DNA of 21,928 nt from an uncultured Eubacteriales bacterium (GTDB lineage Bacteria > Bacillota > Clostridia > Monoglobales > Monoglobaceae): positions 1-21,928 of the forward strand of contig UQOT01000030.1 in the NCBI GenBank assembly GCA_900542675.1, in the 5' to 3' direction. The notes under the pieces are model-generated. The model was given only the letters and a program-made list of their open reading frames with translations. It had not been told where the DNA came from and did no database searches. Of the stretch, positions 21,901 to 21,928 are shown piece after piece (position 1 is the first letter of the stretch; each line of letters begins with the position of its first letter). Made by a program: the position numbers and the translations under genes.

Positions 21901-21928
21901 AGCAAAGTCGCAGTAAGCGGGTTAAAAT

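Overview
The window looks like a chromosomal segment of an anaerobic, spore-forming, carbohydrate-degrading gut-type Clostridia (Firmicutes). The evidence is a SpoIVFA/SpoIVFB-like sporulation pair, strong purine-rich Shine-Dalgarno (SD) sites, Firmicutes-type promoters, a thiW-type ECF S-component, a clostridial PFK with the mixed donor signature, and very large secreted pectate lyases. The species cannot be fixed from sequence alone. A pectin specialist of the Monoglobus type would fit, but that is inference.

Layout. 1-499: the end of azlC and all of azlD (branched-chain amino acid export). 783-4016 (+) and 5001-8570 (-): two large secreted family-1 pectate lyases that converge on each other. 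Between them, 4071-5000 is an accessory island. It holds a terminator, a promoter driving a highly structured candidate ncRNA with its own terminator, a small ORF that has an SD but an ATT in place of a start codon, nested inverted repeats, a small gene broken by a -1 frame change, and a 140-bp MITE-like palindrome. 8657-11207 (-): the paired radical-SAM/B12-type protein and its DUF2344 partner, overlapping by 8 nt at a TTG start.

11305-18698 (-) is a tight five-gene unit, read from 18698 downward: a lipoprotein-type ComEC-like metallo-beta-lactamase-fold hydrolase, a VTC-type triphosphate-tunnel polymerase, a secreted Cthe_2159-type beta-helix protein, a DUF4956 membrane protein, and a second Cthe_2159-type beta-helix protein carrying copper-amine-oxidase-N domains. 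It ends at a strong hairpin terminator at 11272-11299. This operon is the best candidate for a poorly described system. It couples a polyphosphate-polymerase-like catalytic domain and a membrane protein to two large surface beta-helix proteins of a family known to bind acidic polysaccharides such as pectate, next to a pectin-degradation locus.

18794-20544 (+): thiW with a hairpin in its short leader and no TPP aptamer, then a 6-phosphofructokinase with its own promoter. 20571-21752 (-): a short SpoIVFA-like membrane protein and a SpoIVFB-like M50 protease. The window closes with a strong outward promoter at 21871-21900 for a gene beyond the right edge.

A shared C-terminal or N-terminal Ig-like module links the two pectate lyases with the VTC-operon beta-helix protein, suggesting one common secreted repertoire. 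No tRNA, rRNA, CRISPR array or complete insertion sequence was seen.
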